Source: Eunapius fragilis (taxonomy: Eukaryota; Porifera; Demospongiae; Spongillida; Spongillidae). Taken from it: DNA of 64,000 nucleotides. The notes beneath the pieces were generated by a model. The model was not told where the DNA came from. It was given only the letters and a program-made list of their open reading frames with translations, and searched no databases. The position numbers and the translations under genes were made by a program. The stretch covers positions 8,586,955 to 8,650,954 of the forward strand of contig OY811980.1 in assembly GCA_963681505.1 (NCBI GenBank). The letters run 5' to 3'. Positions 40,154 through 54,100 of the stretch are shown here, piece after piece (positions within the stretch are counted from its first letter, which is position 1; each line of letters opens with the position of its first letter).

Positions 40154-41779
40154 CTACTCCGGTGGCAAGTTCAGCATATCCCTTAGCTCAGCAGATATGT
40201 AAGATTTTTGGCTTCCACTGTCAAGGATCAACCTAGCCTTCACTGGATCAGCTGGTCTGTTCTTGCAATACACCATGGTAGTAGCTGTTTGAAGTAATAC
40301 AGGGGTACGCATGTCAACATACATTGACATGGTAGAAGTGCTGCTTCTTGGCTGCTGTGTTACAGTAGAAGTGGATGCTTGAGCTTGCTGTGGTGAAGCA
40401 CTTGCTGTAGGAGGATTAGTCCTTCTGGAGCTATTGCAGATAGTAGAGTGATGTCTACCATTACAACTTGCACATTTGAGTGACGATCTGCATTCTCTTG
40501 AGATGTGTCCTTTCTTGAGACACACAAAGCACCTCCCAGCCTTCAGTAGTATTTGCAAACGGGCATCTGGATTTGTCACCTTTGTACAGGATGAGGCTAG
40601 GTGTTGTTCTCCACAGAAGTAGCAGTGCATTGAGGTAGGACTGGTTGCGACTAAGGCTGATGCTGTTGCTCGCTCACGATTACTGCTAGGCTTCTTCATT
40701 TGTGTTGTGGATGCCTCTATGTTCATACTTGCTCGCTCTCGTGCTTCTATCTCCTTCCCTGCAATCTCCATTATCTCATCCACATTCCAGGAATCCGCGC
40801 CAACTTCCTTACTGATGATAATGCAAAGCTCGTGGGGCAGTCGTTTCATCAGGATTGGTGCCAACAGGCTTCCGTACGACTCCGAGGGTACGCCTAGTGA
40901 TTTCAAGCTTCGGATGTGTCCTTCAGTTTGGTCATAGAGATGACGAAGCCTCTTCAGGTCCCGCGTTGATGAAACTGCCTCAAGTTCAAGGAGTGCATCC
41001 ATGTGCTTATTGATGACTTGTTGCTTATTACCAAACCGCTTCTGGAGAACAGCAATCGCTTCTGCGTAGTTGACGGAAGTTAGCGATAGACCTGAGATGG
41101 AGTTTGCTGCAAGGCCATCAAGCAACGAGTGTAAGTAGTTGAATCGGTCGATATCTGAAAGATCCGGGTTATTGTGTACTGAGGACTGGAACATGTCCCA
41201 GAACGTGGTCCACTCTGTCGGGCGACCATCAAACCGTTTGAGCACTACTTTCGGGAGCTTCACCCTAGGCCCTCTTCCGGATTCTGGCACAGGCGTTGAA
41301 CGAACATTCGGCGCTCCTGTGATACTTCTAGCTGGCTCAGGACTTGGAGTTCGTTCGTGGTCTTCTTGAGACAGCGCGCGAACATCATCTCTCACATCAG
41401 CTCGTTGCTGCGACGCTTGTGTTGAAGGTTCCTGCTGTCGCGTTTCGTGACTTCTCAAGGACAGCGTTTCGGCTCGCTCCAATTCTGCTATCTGGATTTG
41501 CATGGATATGATAGCCATGTCTATTTTCTCGCGGTAGATGTCCGCTTGTTCTATTTCGTCCTTGATCTCTTCTTCTTCGGAAATAGCCTCAAGGATCTCT
41601 TCGTCAAGCTTTCGAATAATATCTAACTTCTCTTTTAATGTTTGAACTATTCTGTTCATCATCGGTGCGTTCAATTCCGGCGATTCGTCGGTCGACTTAG
41701 CTTGGGCGATTAGCCGCGACGCGGACGCTCTGTGTCCAGCGCGAACTCGTTTCTTTTTAGCTCCAACCTGTTCAGCCAT
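40154..41779 (-). CDS. gag: BEL/Pao gag region with the start of the protease
   Basis: An open stretch of 541 codons whose ATG lies 30 bp inside the 5' LTR, next to the primer site. Gag proteins package the element RNA in cytoplasmic particles. Residues 1-20 are basic; about 42-112 are strongly charged and heptad-like, a likely coiled coil. About 183-330 resembles the DUF1759 gag domain (FDGRPTEWTTFWDMFQSS). Three zinc knuckles follow at 386-398, 417-430 and 436-448 (CX2CX3HX4C, CX2CX4HX4C, CX2CX3HX4C), then a Ser/Thr/Gln-rich linker. LILDSGSQKSYIS near 518-530 carries the DSG of a retroviral-type aspartic protease. The domain order is that of BEL/Pao elements. Family assignment rests on recognised motifs, not a search. 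Confidence 0.93.
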   Translation of the reverse strand: MAEQVGAKKKRVRAGHRASASRLIAQAKSTDESPELNAPMMNRIVQTLKEKLDIIRKLDEEILEAISEEEEIKDEIEQADIYREKIDMAIISMQIQIAELERAETLSLRSHETRQQEPSTQASQQRADVRDDVRALSQEDHERTPSPEPARSITGAPNVRSTPVPESGRGPRVKLPKVVLKRFDGRPTEWTTFWDMFQSSVHNNPDLSDIDRFNYLHSLLDGLAANSISGLSLTSVNYAEAIAVLQKRFGNKQQVINKHMDALLELEAVSSTRDLKRLRHLYDQTEGHIRSLKSLGVPSESYGSLLAPILMKRLPHELCIIISKEVGADSWNVDEIMEIAGKEIEARERASMNIEASTTQMKKPSSNRERATASALVATSPTSMHCYFCGEQHLASSCTKVTNPDARLQILLKAGRCFVCLKKGHISRECRSSLKCASCNGRHHSTICNSSRRTNPPTASASPQQAQASTSTVTQQPRSSTSTMSMYVDMRTPVLLQTATTMVYCKNRPADPVKARLILDSGSQKSYISAELRDMLNLPPE

Positions 41780-41793
41780 CTTCTAGATATCCT

Positions 41794-41808
41794 CGGCTCG
41801 AAGGACCA
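41794..41808 (-). other. Primer-binding site, tRNA-Tyr type
   Basis: In element sense the sequence directly after the 5' LTR is TGGTCCTTCGAGCCG. It is complementary to the 3' end of animal tRNA-Tyr (CGGCTCGAAGGACCA, from recalled tRNA sequence) over 15 bases including the CCA tail. Minus-strand DNA synthesis would start here. Confidence 0.85.
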
Positions 41809-41958
41809 TGTGGTATATTACAGAAGGAGCTCGATGCTAAACGGATTCACAGAGACGTCGCCGCACGCTTACGCATCACCCAGCAATGAATTACACTATA
41901 ATGAATCACGTGCGCGGTACATAATTGAAATTAATAATTCATGCAGAAATGTTCGACA
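41809..41958 (-). repeat. 5' LTR of the BEL/Pao element
   Basis: The upstream LTR in element sense, 150 bp, with the same TG...CA termini as the copy at 35964-36113. The CACGTG palindrome lies at 41907-41912. It is expected to hold the element's promoter. The primer site abuts it with no spacer. Confidence 0.95.
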
Positions 41959-41963
41959 CCACC
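41959..41963. other. Target-site duplication, right copy (CCACC)
   Basis: CCACC follows the right LTR and is continued by CATACATTCCTATGGG, the normal continuation of the long satellite monomer. It pairs with the copy at 35959-35963. Confidence 0.93.
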
Positions 41964-42180
41964 CATACATTCCTATGGGAAACCACCCATACATTTCAAT
42001 GGGAAATATTGACTATCTTAGCATCGAGGTGTTGATGAGGCATGCAATATGAGCAAACCACTGGACACATGGAAGATAGCAGTAACCACTCCTCTATCTC
42101 TTTTTAATGCCACCCTGAGGATACCTGCTTTGGTATGGGTTTACCAAGCGATTCAAAAGTAGGTTCCCACCCATACATTT

Positions 42181-45100
42181 CTATGGGAAATTTTTGACTA
42201 TCTTAGCATCGAGATGTTGATGAGACATGCAATATGAGCAAACCACTGCACACATGGAAGATAGCAGTAACCATTCCTCTATCTGTTTTAAATGCCACCC
42301 CGAGGATACCGGCTTTGGTATGGGTTTACCAAGCGATTCAAAAGTAGGTTCCCACCCATGCATTTCTTTGGGAAATTTTTGACTATCTTAGCATCGAGGT
42401 GTTGATGAGACATGCAATATGAGCAAACCACTGCACACATGGAAGATAGCAGTAACCATTCCTCTAACTGTTCTAAATGCCACCCCGAGCATACCTGCTT
42501 CGGTATGGGTTACCCTAGCGATTCAAAAGTAGGTTCCCACCCATACATTCCCATGGGAAACCACCCATACATCTCAATGGGAAATATTGACTATCTTAGC
42601 ATCGAGGTTTTGATGAGGCATGCAATATGAGCAAACCACTGGACACATGGAAGATAGCAGTAACCACTCCTCTATCTCTTTTTAATGCCACCCTGAGGAT
42701 ACCTGCTTTGGTATGGGTTTACCAAGCGATTCAAAAGTAGGTTCCCACCCATACATTTCTATGGGAAATTTTTGACAATCTTAGCATCGAGATGTTGATG
42801 AGACATGCAATATGAGCAAACCACTGCACACATGGAAGATAGCAGTAACCAATCCACTATCTGTTTTAAATGCCACCCCGAGGATACCGGCTTTGGTATG
42901 GGTTTCCCAAGCGATTCAAAAGTAGGTTCCCACCCATACATTCCTATGGGAAACCACCCATACATCTCAATGGGAAATATTGACTATCTTAGCATCGAGG
43001 TGTTGATGAGGCATGCAATATGAGCAAACCACTGGACACATGGAAGATAGCAGTAACCACTCCTCTATCTCTTTTTAATGCCACCCCGAGGATACCTGCT
43101 TTGGTATGGGTTTACCAAGCGATTCAAAAGTAGGTTCCCACCCATACATTTCTATGGGAAATTTTTGACTATTTTAGCATCGAGGTGTTGATGAGACATG
43201 CAATATGAGCAAACCACTGCACACATGGAAGATAGCAGTAACCATTCCTCTATCTGTTTTATATGCCACCCCGAGGATACCTGCTTTAGTATGGGTTTAC
43301 CAAGCGATTCAAAAGTAGGTTCCCACCCATACATTTCTATAGGAAATTTTTGACTATCTTAGCATCGAGGTGTTGATGAGACATGCAATATGAGCAAACC
43401 ACTGCACACATGGAAGATAGCAGTAACCATTCCTCTATCTGTTTTAAATGCCACCCCGAGCATACCTGCTTCGGTATGGGTTACCCAAGCGATTCAAAAG
43501 TAGGTTCCCACCCATACATACCTATGGGAAACCACCCATACATCTCTATGGGAAATATTGACTATCTTAGCATCGAGGTGTTGATGAGGCATGCAATATG
43601 AGCAAACCACTGGACACATGGAAGATAGCAGTATCCACTCCTTTATCTCTTTTTAATGCCACCCCGAGGATACCTGCTATGGTATGGGTTTACCAAGCGA
43701 TTCAAAAGTAGGTTCCCACCCATACATTTCTATGGGAAATTTTTGACTATCTTAGCATCGAGATGTTGATGAGACATGCCATATGAGCAAACCACTGCAC
43801 ACATGGAAGATAGCAGTAACCATTCCTCTATCTGTTTTAAATGCCACCCCGAGGATACCGGCTTTGGTATGGGTTTGCCAAGCGATTCAAAAGTAGGTTC
43901 CCACCCATACATTTCTATGGGAAATTTTTGACTATCTTAGCATCGAGGTGTTGATGAGACATGCAATATGAGCAAACCACTGCACACATGGAAGATAGCA
44001 GTAACCATTCCTCTATCTGTTTTAAATGCCACCCCGAGCATACCTGCTTCGGTATGGGTTACCCAAGCGATTCAAAAGTAGGTTCCCACCCATACATTCC
44101 TATGGGAAACCACTCATACATCTCTATGGGAAAAATTGACTATCTTAGCATCGAGGTGTTGATGAGGCATGCAATATGAGCAAACCACTGCACACATGGA
44201 AGATAGCAGTAACCACTCCTCTATCTCTTTTTAATGCCACCCCGAGGATACCTGCTTTGGTATGGGTTTACCAAGCGATTCAAAAGTAGGTTCCCACCCA
44301 TACATTTCAATGGGAAATTTTTGACTATCTTAGCATCGAGGTGTTGATGAGACATGCAATATGAGCAAGCCACTGCACACATGGAAGATAGCAGTAACCA
44401 TTCCTCTATCTGTTTTATATGCCACCCCGAGGATACCTGCTTTGGTATGGGTTTACCAAGCGATTCAAAAGTAGGTTCCCACCCATACATTTCTATGGGA
44501 AATTTTTGACTATCTTAGCATCGAGGTGTTGATGAGACATGCAATATGAGCAAACCACTGCACACATGGAAGATAGCAGTAACCATTCCTCAATTTGTTT
44601 TAAATGCCACACCGAGCATACCTGCTTCGGTATGGGTTACCCAAGCGATTCAAAAGTAGGTTCCCACCCATACATTCCTATGGGAAACCACCCATACATC
44701 TCAATGGGAAATATTGACTATCTTTGCATCGAGGTGTTGATGAGGCATGCAATATGAGCAAACCACTGCACACATGGAAGATAGCAGTAACCACTCCTCT
44801 ATCTCTTTTTAATGCCACCCCGAGGATACCTGCTTTGGTATGGGTTTACCAAGCGATTCAAAAGTAGGTTCCCACCCATACATTTCTATGGGAAATTTTT
44901 GACTATTTTAGCATCGAGGTGTTGATGAGACATGCAATATGAGCAAACCACTGCACACATGGAAGATAGCAGTAACCATTCCTCTATCTGTTTTATATGC
45001 CACCCCGAGGATACCTGCTTTAGTATGGGTTTACCAAGCGATTCAAAAGTAGGTTCCCACCCATACATTTCTATGGGAAATTTTTGACTATCTTAGCATC

Positions 45101-48100
45101 GAGGTGTTGATGAGACATGCAATATGAGCAAACCACTGCACACATGGAAGATAGCAGTAACCATTCCTCTATCTGTTTTAAATGCCACCCCGAGCATACC
45201 TGCTTCGGTATGGGTTACCCAAGCGATTCAAAAGTAGGTTCCCACCCATACATACCTATGGGAAACCACCCATACATCTCTATGGGAAATATTGACTATC
45301 TTAGCATCGAGGTGTTGATGAGGCATGCAATATGAGCAAACCACTGGACACATGGAAGATAGCAGTATCCACTCCTTTATCTCTTTTTAATGCCACCCCG
45401 AGGATACCTGCTATGGTATGGGTTTACCAAGCGATTCAAAAGTAGGTTCCCACCCATACATTTCTATGGGAAATTTTTGACTATCTTAGCATCGAGATGT
45501 TGATGAGACATGCCATATGAGCAAACCACTGCACACATGGAAGATAGCAGTAACCATTCCTCTATCTGTTTTAAATGCCACCCCGAGGATACCGGCTTTG
45601 GTATGGGTTTACCAAGCGATTCAAAAGTAGGTTCCCACCCATACATTTCTATGGGAAATTTTTGACTATCTTAGCATCGAGGTGTTGATGAGACATGCAA
45701 TATGAGCAAACCACTGCACACATGGAAGATAGCAGTAACCATTCCTCTATCTGTTTTAAATGCCACCCCGAGCATACCTGCTTCGGTATGGGTTACCCAA
45801 GCGATTCAAAAGTAGGTTCCCACCCATACATTCCTATGGGAAACCACCCATACATCTCTATGGGAAAAATTGACTATCTTAGCATCGAGGTGTTGATGAG
45901 GCATGCAATATGAGCAAACCACTGCACACATGGAAGATAGCAGTAACCACTCCTCTATCTCTTTTTAATGCCACCCCGAGGATACCTGCTTTGGTATGGG
46001 TTTACCAAGCGATTCAAAAGTAGGTTCCCACCCATACATTTCAATGGGAAATTTTTGACTATCTTAGCATCGAGGTGTTGATGAGACATGCAATATGAGC
46101 AAGCCACTGCACACATGGAAGATAGCAGTAACCATTCCTCTATCTGTTTTATATGCCACCCCGAGGATACCTGCTTTGGTATGGGTTTACCAAGCGATTC
46201 AAAAGTAGGTTCCCACCCATACATTTCTATGGGAAATTTTTGACTATCTTAGCATCGAGGTGTTGATGAGACATGCAATATGAGCAAACCACTGCACACA
46301 TGGAAGATAGCAGTAACCATTCCTCAATTTGTTTTAAATGCCACACCGAGCATACCTGCTTCGGTATGGGTTACCCAAGCGATTCAAAAGTAGGTTCCCA
46401 CCCATACATTCCTATGGGAAACCACCCATACATCTCAATGGGAAATATTGACTATCTTAGCATCGAGGTGTTGATGAGGCATGCAATATGAGCAAACCAC
46501 TGCACACATGGAAGATAGCAGTAACCACTCCTCTATCTCTTTTTAATGCCACCCCGAGGATACCTGCTTTGGTATGGGTTTACCAAGCGATTCAAAAGTA
46601 GGTTCCCACCCATACATTTCTATGGGAAATTTTTGACTATCTTAGCATCGAGGTGTTGATGAGACATGCAATATGAGCAAACCACTGCACACATGGAAGA
46701 TAGCAGTAACCATTCCTCTATCTGTTTTAAATGCCACCCCGAGCATACCTGCTTCGGTATGGGTTACCCAAGCGATTCAAAAGTAGGTTCCCACCCATAC
46801 ATTCCTATGGGAAACCACCCATACATTTCAATGGGAAATATTGACTATCTTAGCATTGAGGTGTTGATGAGGCATGCAATATGAGCAAACCACTGGACAC
46901 ATGGAAGATAGCAGTATCCACTCCTCTATCTCTTTTTAATGCCACCCCGAGGATACCTGCTTTGGTATGGGTTTACCAAGCGATTCAAAAGTAGGTTCCC
47001 ACCCATACATTTCTATGGGAAATTTTTGACTATCTTAGCATCGAGGTGTTGATGAGACATGCAATATGAGCAAACCACTGCACACATGGAAGATAGCAGT
47101 AACCATTCCTCTATCTGTTTTAAATGCCACCCCGAGCATACCTGCTTCGGTATGGGTTACCCAAGCGATTCAAAAGTAGGTTCCCACCCATACATTCCTA
47201 TGGGAAACCACCCATACATTTCAATGGGAAATATTGACTATCTTAGCATTGAGGTGTTGATGAGGCATGCAATATGAGCAAACCACTGGACACATGGAAG
47301 ATAGCAGTAACCACTCCTCTATCTCTTTTTAATGCCACCCCGAGGATACCTGCTTTGGTATGGGTTTACCAAGGGATTCAAAAGTACGTTCCCACCCATA
47401 CATTTCTATGGGAAATTTTTGACTATCTTAGCATCGAGATGATGATGAGACATGCCATATGAGCAAACCACTGCACACATGGAAGATAGCAGTAACCATT
47501 CCTCTATCCGTTTTAAATGCCACCCCGAGCATACCAGCTTTGGTATGGGTTTACCAAGCGATTCAAAAGTAGGTTCCCACCCATACATTCCTATGGGAAA
47601 CCACCCATACATCTCTATGGGAAATTTTTGACTATCTTAGCATCGATGTGTTGATGAGACATGCGATATGAGTAAACCACTGCACACATGGAAGATAGCA
47701 GTAACCATTCCTCTATCTGTTTTAAATGCCACCCCGAGGATACCGGCTTTGGTATGGGTTTACCAAGCGATTCAAAAGTAGGTTCCCACCCATGCATTTC
47801 TTTGGGAAATTTTTGACTATCTTAGCATCGAGGTGTTGATGAGACATGCAATATGAGCAAACCACTGCACACATGGAAGATAGCAGTAACCATTCCTCTA
47901 ACTGTTCTAAATGCCACCCCGAGCATACCTGCTTCGGTATGGGTTACCCTAGCGATTCAAAAGTAGGTTCCCACCCATACATTCCCATGGGAAACCACCC
48001 ATACATCTCAATGGGAAATATTGACTATCTTAGCATCGAGGTGTTGATGAGGCATGCAATATGAGCAAACCACTGGACACATGGAAGATAGCAGTAACCA

Positions 48101-51100
48101 CTCCTCTATCTCTTTTTAATGCCACCCTGAGGATACCTGCTTTGGTATGGGTTTACCAAGCGATTCAAAAGTAGGTTCCCACCCATACATTTCTATGGGA
48201 AATTTTTGACAATCTTAGCATCGAGATGTTGATGAGACATGCAATATGAGCAAACCACTGCACACATGGAAGATAGCAGTAACCAATCCACTATCTGTTT
48301 TAAATGCCACCCCGAGGATACCGGCTTTGGTATGGGTTTCCCAAGCGATTCAAAAGTAGGTTCCCACCCATACATTCCTATGGGAAACCACCCATACATC
48401 TCAATGGGAAATATTGACTATCTTAGCATCGAGGTGTTGATGAGGCATGCAATATGAGCAAACCACTGGACACATGGAAGATAGCAGTAACCACTCCTCT
48501 ATCTCTTTTTAATGCCACCCCGAGGATACCTGCTTTGGTATGGGTTTACCAAGCGATTCAAAAGTAGGTTCCCACCCATACATTTCTATGGGAAATTTTT
48601 GACTATTTTAGCATCGAGGTGTTGATGAGACATGCAATATGAGCAAACCACTGCACACATGGAAGATAGCAGTAACCATTCCTCTATCTGTTTTATATGC
48701 CACCCCGAGGATACCTGCTTTAGTATGGGTTTACCAAGCGATTCAAAAGTAGGTTCCCACCCATACATTTCTATGGGAAATTTTTGACTATCTTAGCATC
48801 GAGGTGTTGATGAGACATGCAATATGAGCAAACCACTGCACACATGGAAGATAGCAGTAACCATTCCTCTATCTGTTTTAAATGCCACCCCGAGCATACC
48901 TGCTTCGGTATGGGTTACCCAAGCGATTCAAAAGTAGGTTCCCACCCATACATACCTATGGGAAACCACCCATACATCTCTATGGGAAATATTGACTATC
49001 TTAGCATCGAGGTGTTGATGAGGCATGCAATATGAGCAAACCACTGGACACATGGAAGATAGCAGTATCCACTCCTTTATCTCTTTTTAATGCCACCCCG
49101 AGGATACCTGCTATGGTATGGGTTTACCAAGCGATTCAAAAGTAGGTTCCCACCCATACATTTCTATGGGAAATTTTTGACTATCTTAGCATCGAGATGT
49201 TGATGAGACATGCCATATGAGCAAACCACTGCACACATGGAAGATAGCAGTAACCATTCCTCTATCTGTTTTAAATGCCACCCCGAGGATACCGGCTTTG
49301 GTATGGGTTTACCAAGCGATTCAAAAGTAGGTTCCCACCCATACATTTCTATGGGAAATTTTTGACTATCTTAGCATCGAGGTGTTGATGAGACATGCAA
49401 TATGAGCAAACCACTGCACACATGGAAGATAGCAGTAACCATTCCTCTATCTGTTTTAAATGCCACCCCGAGCATACCTGCTTCGGTATGGGTTACCCAA
49501 GCGATTCAAAAGTAGGTTCCCACCCATACATTCCTATGGGAAACCACTCATACATCTCTATGGGAAAAATTGACTATCTTAGCATCGAGGTGTTGATGAG
49601 GCATGCAATATGAGCAAACCACTGCACACATGGAAGATAGCAGTAACCACTCCTCTATCTCTTTTTAATGCCACCCCGAGGATACCTGCTTTGGTATGGG
49701 TTTACCAAGCGATTCAAAAGTAGGTTCCCACCCATACATTTCAATGGGAAATTTTTGACTATCTTAGCATCGAGGTGTTGATGAGACATGCAATATGAGC
49801 AAGCCACTGCACACATGGAAGATAGCAGTAACCATTCCTCTATCTGTTTTATATGCCACCCCGAGGATACCTGCTTTGGTATGGGTTTACCAAGCGATTC
49901 AAAAGTAGGTTCCCACCCATACATTTCTATGGGAAATTTTTGACTATCTTAGCATCGAGGTGTTGATGAGACATGCAATATGAGCAAACCACTGCACACA
50001 TGGAAGATAGCAGTAACCATTCCTCTATCTGTTTTAAATGCCACCCCGAGCATACCTGCTTCGGTATGGGTTACCCAAGCGATTCAAAAGTAGGTTCCCA
50101 CCCATACATACCTATGGGAAACCACCCATACATCTCTATGGGAAATATTGACTATCTTAGCATCGAGGTGTTGATGAGGCATGCAATATGAGCAAACCAC
50201 TGGACACATGGAAGATAGCAGTATCCACTCCTTTATCTCTTTTTAATGCCACCCCGAGGATACCTGCTATGGTATGGGTTTACCAAGCGATTCAAAAGTA
50301 GGTTCCCACCCATACATTTCTATGGGAAATTTTTGACTATCTTAGCATCGAGATGTTGATGAGACATGCCATATGAGCAAACCACTGCACACATGGAAGA
50401 TAGCAGTAACCATTCCTCTATCTGTTTTAAATGCCACCCCGAGGATACCGGCTTTGGTATGGGTTTACCAAGCGATTCAAAAGTAGGTTCCCACCCATAC
50501 ATTTCTATGGGAAATTTTTGACTATCTTAGCATCGAGGTGTTGATGAGACATGCAATATGAGCAAACCACTGCACACATGGAAGATAGCAGTAACCATTC
50601 CTCTATCTGTTTTAAATGCCACCCCGAGCATACCTGCTTCGGTATGGGTTACCCAAGCGATTCAAAAGTAGGTTCCCACCCATACATTCCTATGGGAAAC
50701 CACTCATACATCTCTATGGGAAAAATTGACTATCTTAGCATCGAGGTGTTGATGAGGCATGCAATATGAGCAAACCACTGCACACATGGAAGATAGCAGT
50801 AACCACTCCTCTATCTCTTTTTAATGCCACCCCGAGGATACCTGCTTTGGTATGGGTTTACCAAGCGATTCAAAAGTAGGTTCCCACCCATACATTTCAA
50901 TGGGAAATTTTTGACTATCTTAGCATCGAGGTGTTGATGAGACATGCAATATGAGCAAGCCACTGCACACATGGAAGATAGCAGTAACCATTCCTCTATC
51001 TGTTTTATATGCCACCCCGAGGATACCTGCTTTGGTATGGGTTTACCAAGCGATTCAAAAGTAGGTTCCCACCCATACATTTCTATGGGAAATTTTTGAC

Positions 51101-54100
51101 TATCTTAGCATCGAGGTGTTGATGAGACATGCAATATGAGCAAACCACTGCACACATGGAAGATAGCAGTAACCATTCCTCAATTTGTTTTAAATGCCAC
51201 ACCGAGCATACCTGCTTCGGTATGGGTTACCCAAGCGATTCAAAAGTAGGTTCCCACCCATACATTCCTATGGGAAACCACCCATACATCTCAATGGGAA
51301 ATATTGACTATCTTAGCATCGAGGTGTTGATGAGGCATGCAATATGAGCAAACCACTGCACACATGGAAGATAGCAGTAACCACTCCTCTATCTCTTTTT
51401 AATGCCACCCCGAGGATACCTGCTTTGGTATGGGTTTACCAAGCGATTCAAAAGTAGGTTCCCACCCATACATTTCTATGGGAAATTTTTGACTATCTTA
51501 GCATCGAGGTGTTGATGAGACATGCAATATGAGCAAACCACTGCACACATGGAAGATAGCAGTAACCATTCCTCTATCTGTTTTAAATGCCACCCCGAGC
51601 ATACCTGCTTCGGTATGGGTTACCCAAGCGATTCAAAAGTAGGTTCCCACCCATACATTCCTATGGGAAACCACCCATACATTTCAATGGGAAATATTGA
51701 CTATCTTAGCATTGAGGTGTTGATGAGGCATGCAATATGAGCAAACCACTGGACACATGGAAGATAGCAGTAACCACTCCTCTATCTCTTTTTAATGCCA
51801 CCCCGAGGATACCTGCTTTGGTATGGGTTTACCAAGGGATTCAAAAGTACGTTCCCACCCATACATTTCTATGGGAAATTTTTGACTATCTTAGCATCGA
51901 GATGTTGATGAGACATGCCATATGAGCAAACCACTGCACACATGGAAGATAGCAGTAACCATTCCTCTATCCGTTTTAAATGCCACCCCGAGCATACCAG
52001 CTTTGGTATGGGTTTACCAAGCGATTCAAAAGTAGGTTCCCACCCATACATTCCTATGGGAAACCACCCATACATCTCTATGGGAAATTTTTGACTATCT
52101 TAGCATCGATGTGTTGATGAGACATGCGATATGAGTAAACCACTGCACACATGGAAGATAGCAGTAACCATTCCTCTATCTGTTTTAAATGCCACCCCGA
52201 GGATACCGGCTTTGGTATGGGTTTACCAAGCGATTCAAAAGTAGGTTCCCACCCATGCATTTCTTTGGGAAATTTTTGACTATCTTAGCATCGAGGTGTT
52301 GATGAGACATGCAATATGAGCAAACCACTGCACACATGGAAGATAGCAGTAACCATTCCTCTAACTGTTCTAAATGCCACCCCGAGCATACCTGCTTCGG
52401 TATGGGTTACCCTAGCGATTCAAAAGTAGGTTCCCACCCATACATTCCCATGGGAAACCACCCATACATCTCAATGGGAAATATTGACTATCTTAGCATC
52501 GAGGTGTTGATGAGGCATGCAATATGAGCAAACCACTGGACACATGGAAGATAGCAGTAACCACTCCTCTATCTCTTTTTAATGCCACCCTGAGGATACC
52601 TGCTTTGGTATGGGTTTACCAAGCGATTCAAAAGTAGGTTCCCACCCATACATTTCTATGGGAAATTTTTGACAATCTTAGCATCGAGATGTTGATGAGA
52701 CATGCAATATGAGCAAACCACTGCACACATGGAAGATAGCAGTAACCAATCCACTATCTGTTTTAAATGCCACCCCGAGGATACCGGCTTTGGTATGGGT
52801 TTCCCAAGCGATTCAAAAGTAGGTTCCCACCCATACATTCCTATGGGAAACCACCCATACATCTCAATGGGAAATATTGACTATCTTAGCATCGAGGTGT
52901 TGATGAGGCATGCAATATGAGCAAACCACTGGACACATGGAAGATAGCAGTAACCACTCCTCTATCTCTTTTTAATGCCACCCCGAGGATACCTGCTTTG
53001 GTATGGGTTTACCAAGCGATTCAAAAGTAGGGACCCACCCATACATTTCTATGGGAAATTTTTGACTATTTTAGCATCGAGGTGTTGATGAGACATGCAA
53101 TATGAGCAAACCACTGCACACATGGAAGATAGCAGTAACCATTCCTCTATCTGTTTTATATGCCACCCCGAGGATACCTGCTTTAGTATGGGTTTACCAA
53201 GCGATTCAAAAGTAGGTTCCCACCCATACATTTCTATGGGAAATTTTTGACTATCTTAGCATCGAGGTGTTGATGAGACATGCAATATGAGCAAACCACT
53301 GCACACATGGAAGATAGCAGTAACCATTCCTCTATCTGTTTTAAATGCCACCCCGAGCATACCTGCTTCGGTATGGGTTACCCAAGCGATTCAAAAGTAG
53401 GTTCCCACCCATACATACCTATGGGAAACCACCCATACATCTCTATGGGAAATATTGACTATCTTAGCATCGAGGTGTTGATGAGGCATGCAATATGAGC
53501 AAACCACTGGACACATGGAAGATAGCAGTATCCACTCCTTTATCTCTTTTTAATGCCACCCCGAGGATACCTGCTATGGTATGGGTTTACCAAGCGATTC
53601 AAAAGTAGGTTCCCACCCATACATTTCTATGGGAAATTTTTGACTATCTTAGCATCGAGATGTTGATGAGACATGCCATATGAGCAAACCACTGCACACA
53701 TGGAAGATAGCAGTAACCATTCCTCTATCTGTTTTAAATGCCACCCCGAGCATACCTGCTTCGGTATGGGTTACCCAAGCGATTCAAAAGTAGGTTCCCA
53801 CCCATACATTCCTATGGGAAACCACTCATACATCTCTATGGGAAAAATTGACTATCTTAGCATCGAGGTGTTGATGAGGCATGCAATATGAGCAAACCAC
53901 TGCACACATGGAAGATAGCAGTAACCACTCCTCTATCTCTTTTTAATGCCACCCCGAGGATACCTGCTTTGGTATGGGTTTACCAAGCGATTCAAAAGTA
54001 GGTTCCCACCCATACATTTCAATGGGAAATTTTTGACTATCTTAGCATCGAGGTGTTGATGAGACATGCAATATGAGCAAGCCACTGCACACATGGAAGA

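Larger units (their letters stand above)
35964..41958 (-). mobile_element. BEL/Pao LTR retrotransposon, nearly whole, nested in the 185/208-bp satellite
   Basis: A 5995-bp element read on the minus strand. It has two 150-bp LTRs (TG...CA ends), a primer site directly against the 5' LTR, a gag and protease-start region, a pol region with the BEL/Pao domain order (aspartic protease, reverse transcriptase, RNase H, integrase, C-terminal DUF5641-like domain) and a purine tract directly against the 3' LTR. Flanking CCACC target duplications are intact, and removing the element restores a continuous long-type satellite monomer. LTR identity is 148/150, so the insertion is recent. The coding interior looks nearly whole, with about one interruption. 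Current activity is not shown. Confidence 0.96.

Noticed and set aside
42412-42630. Recurrent 72-codon frame in about 40 long monomers, with a CX2CX5C cluster suggesting a small zinc protein family
   Set aside because: It recurs only because the monomer recurs. Substitutions between copies show no coding bias that I can see, and monomer lengths 185 and 208 are not multiples of 3. Transcription evidence would be needed.
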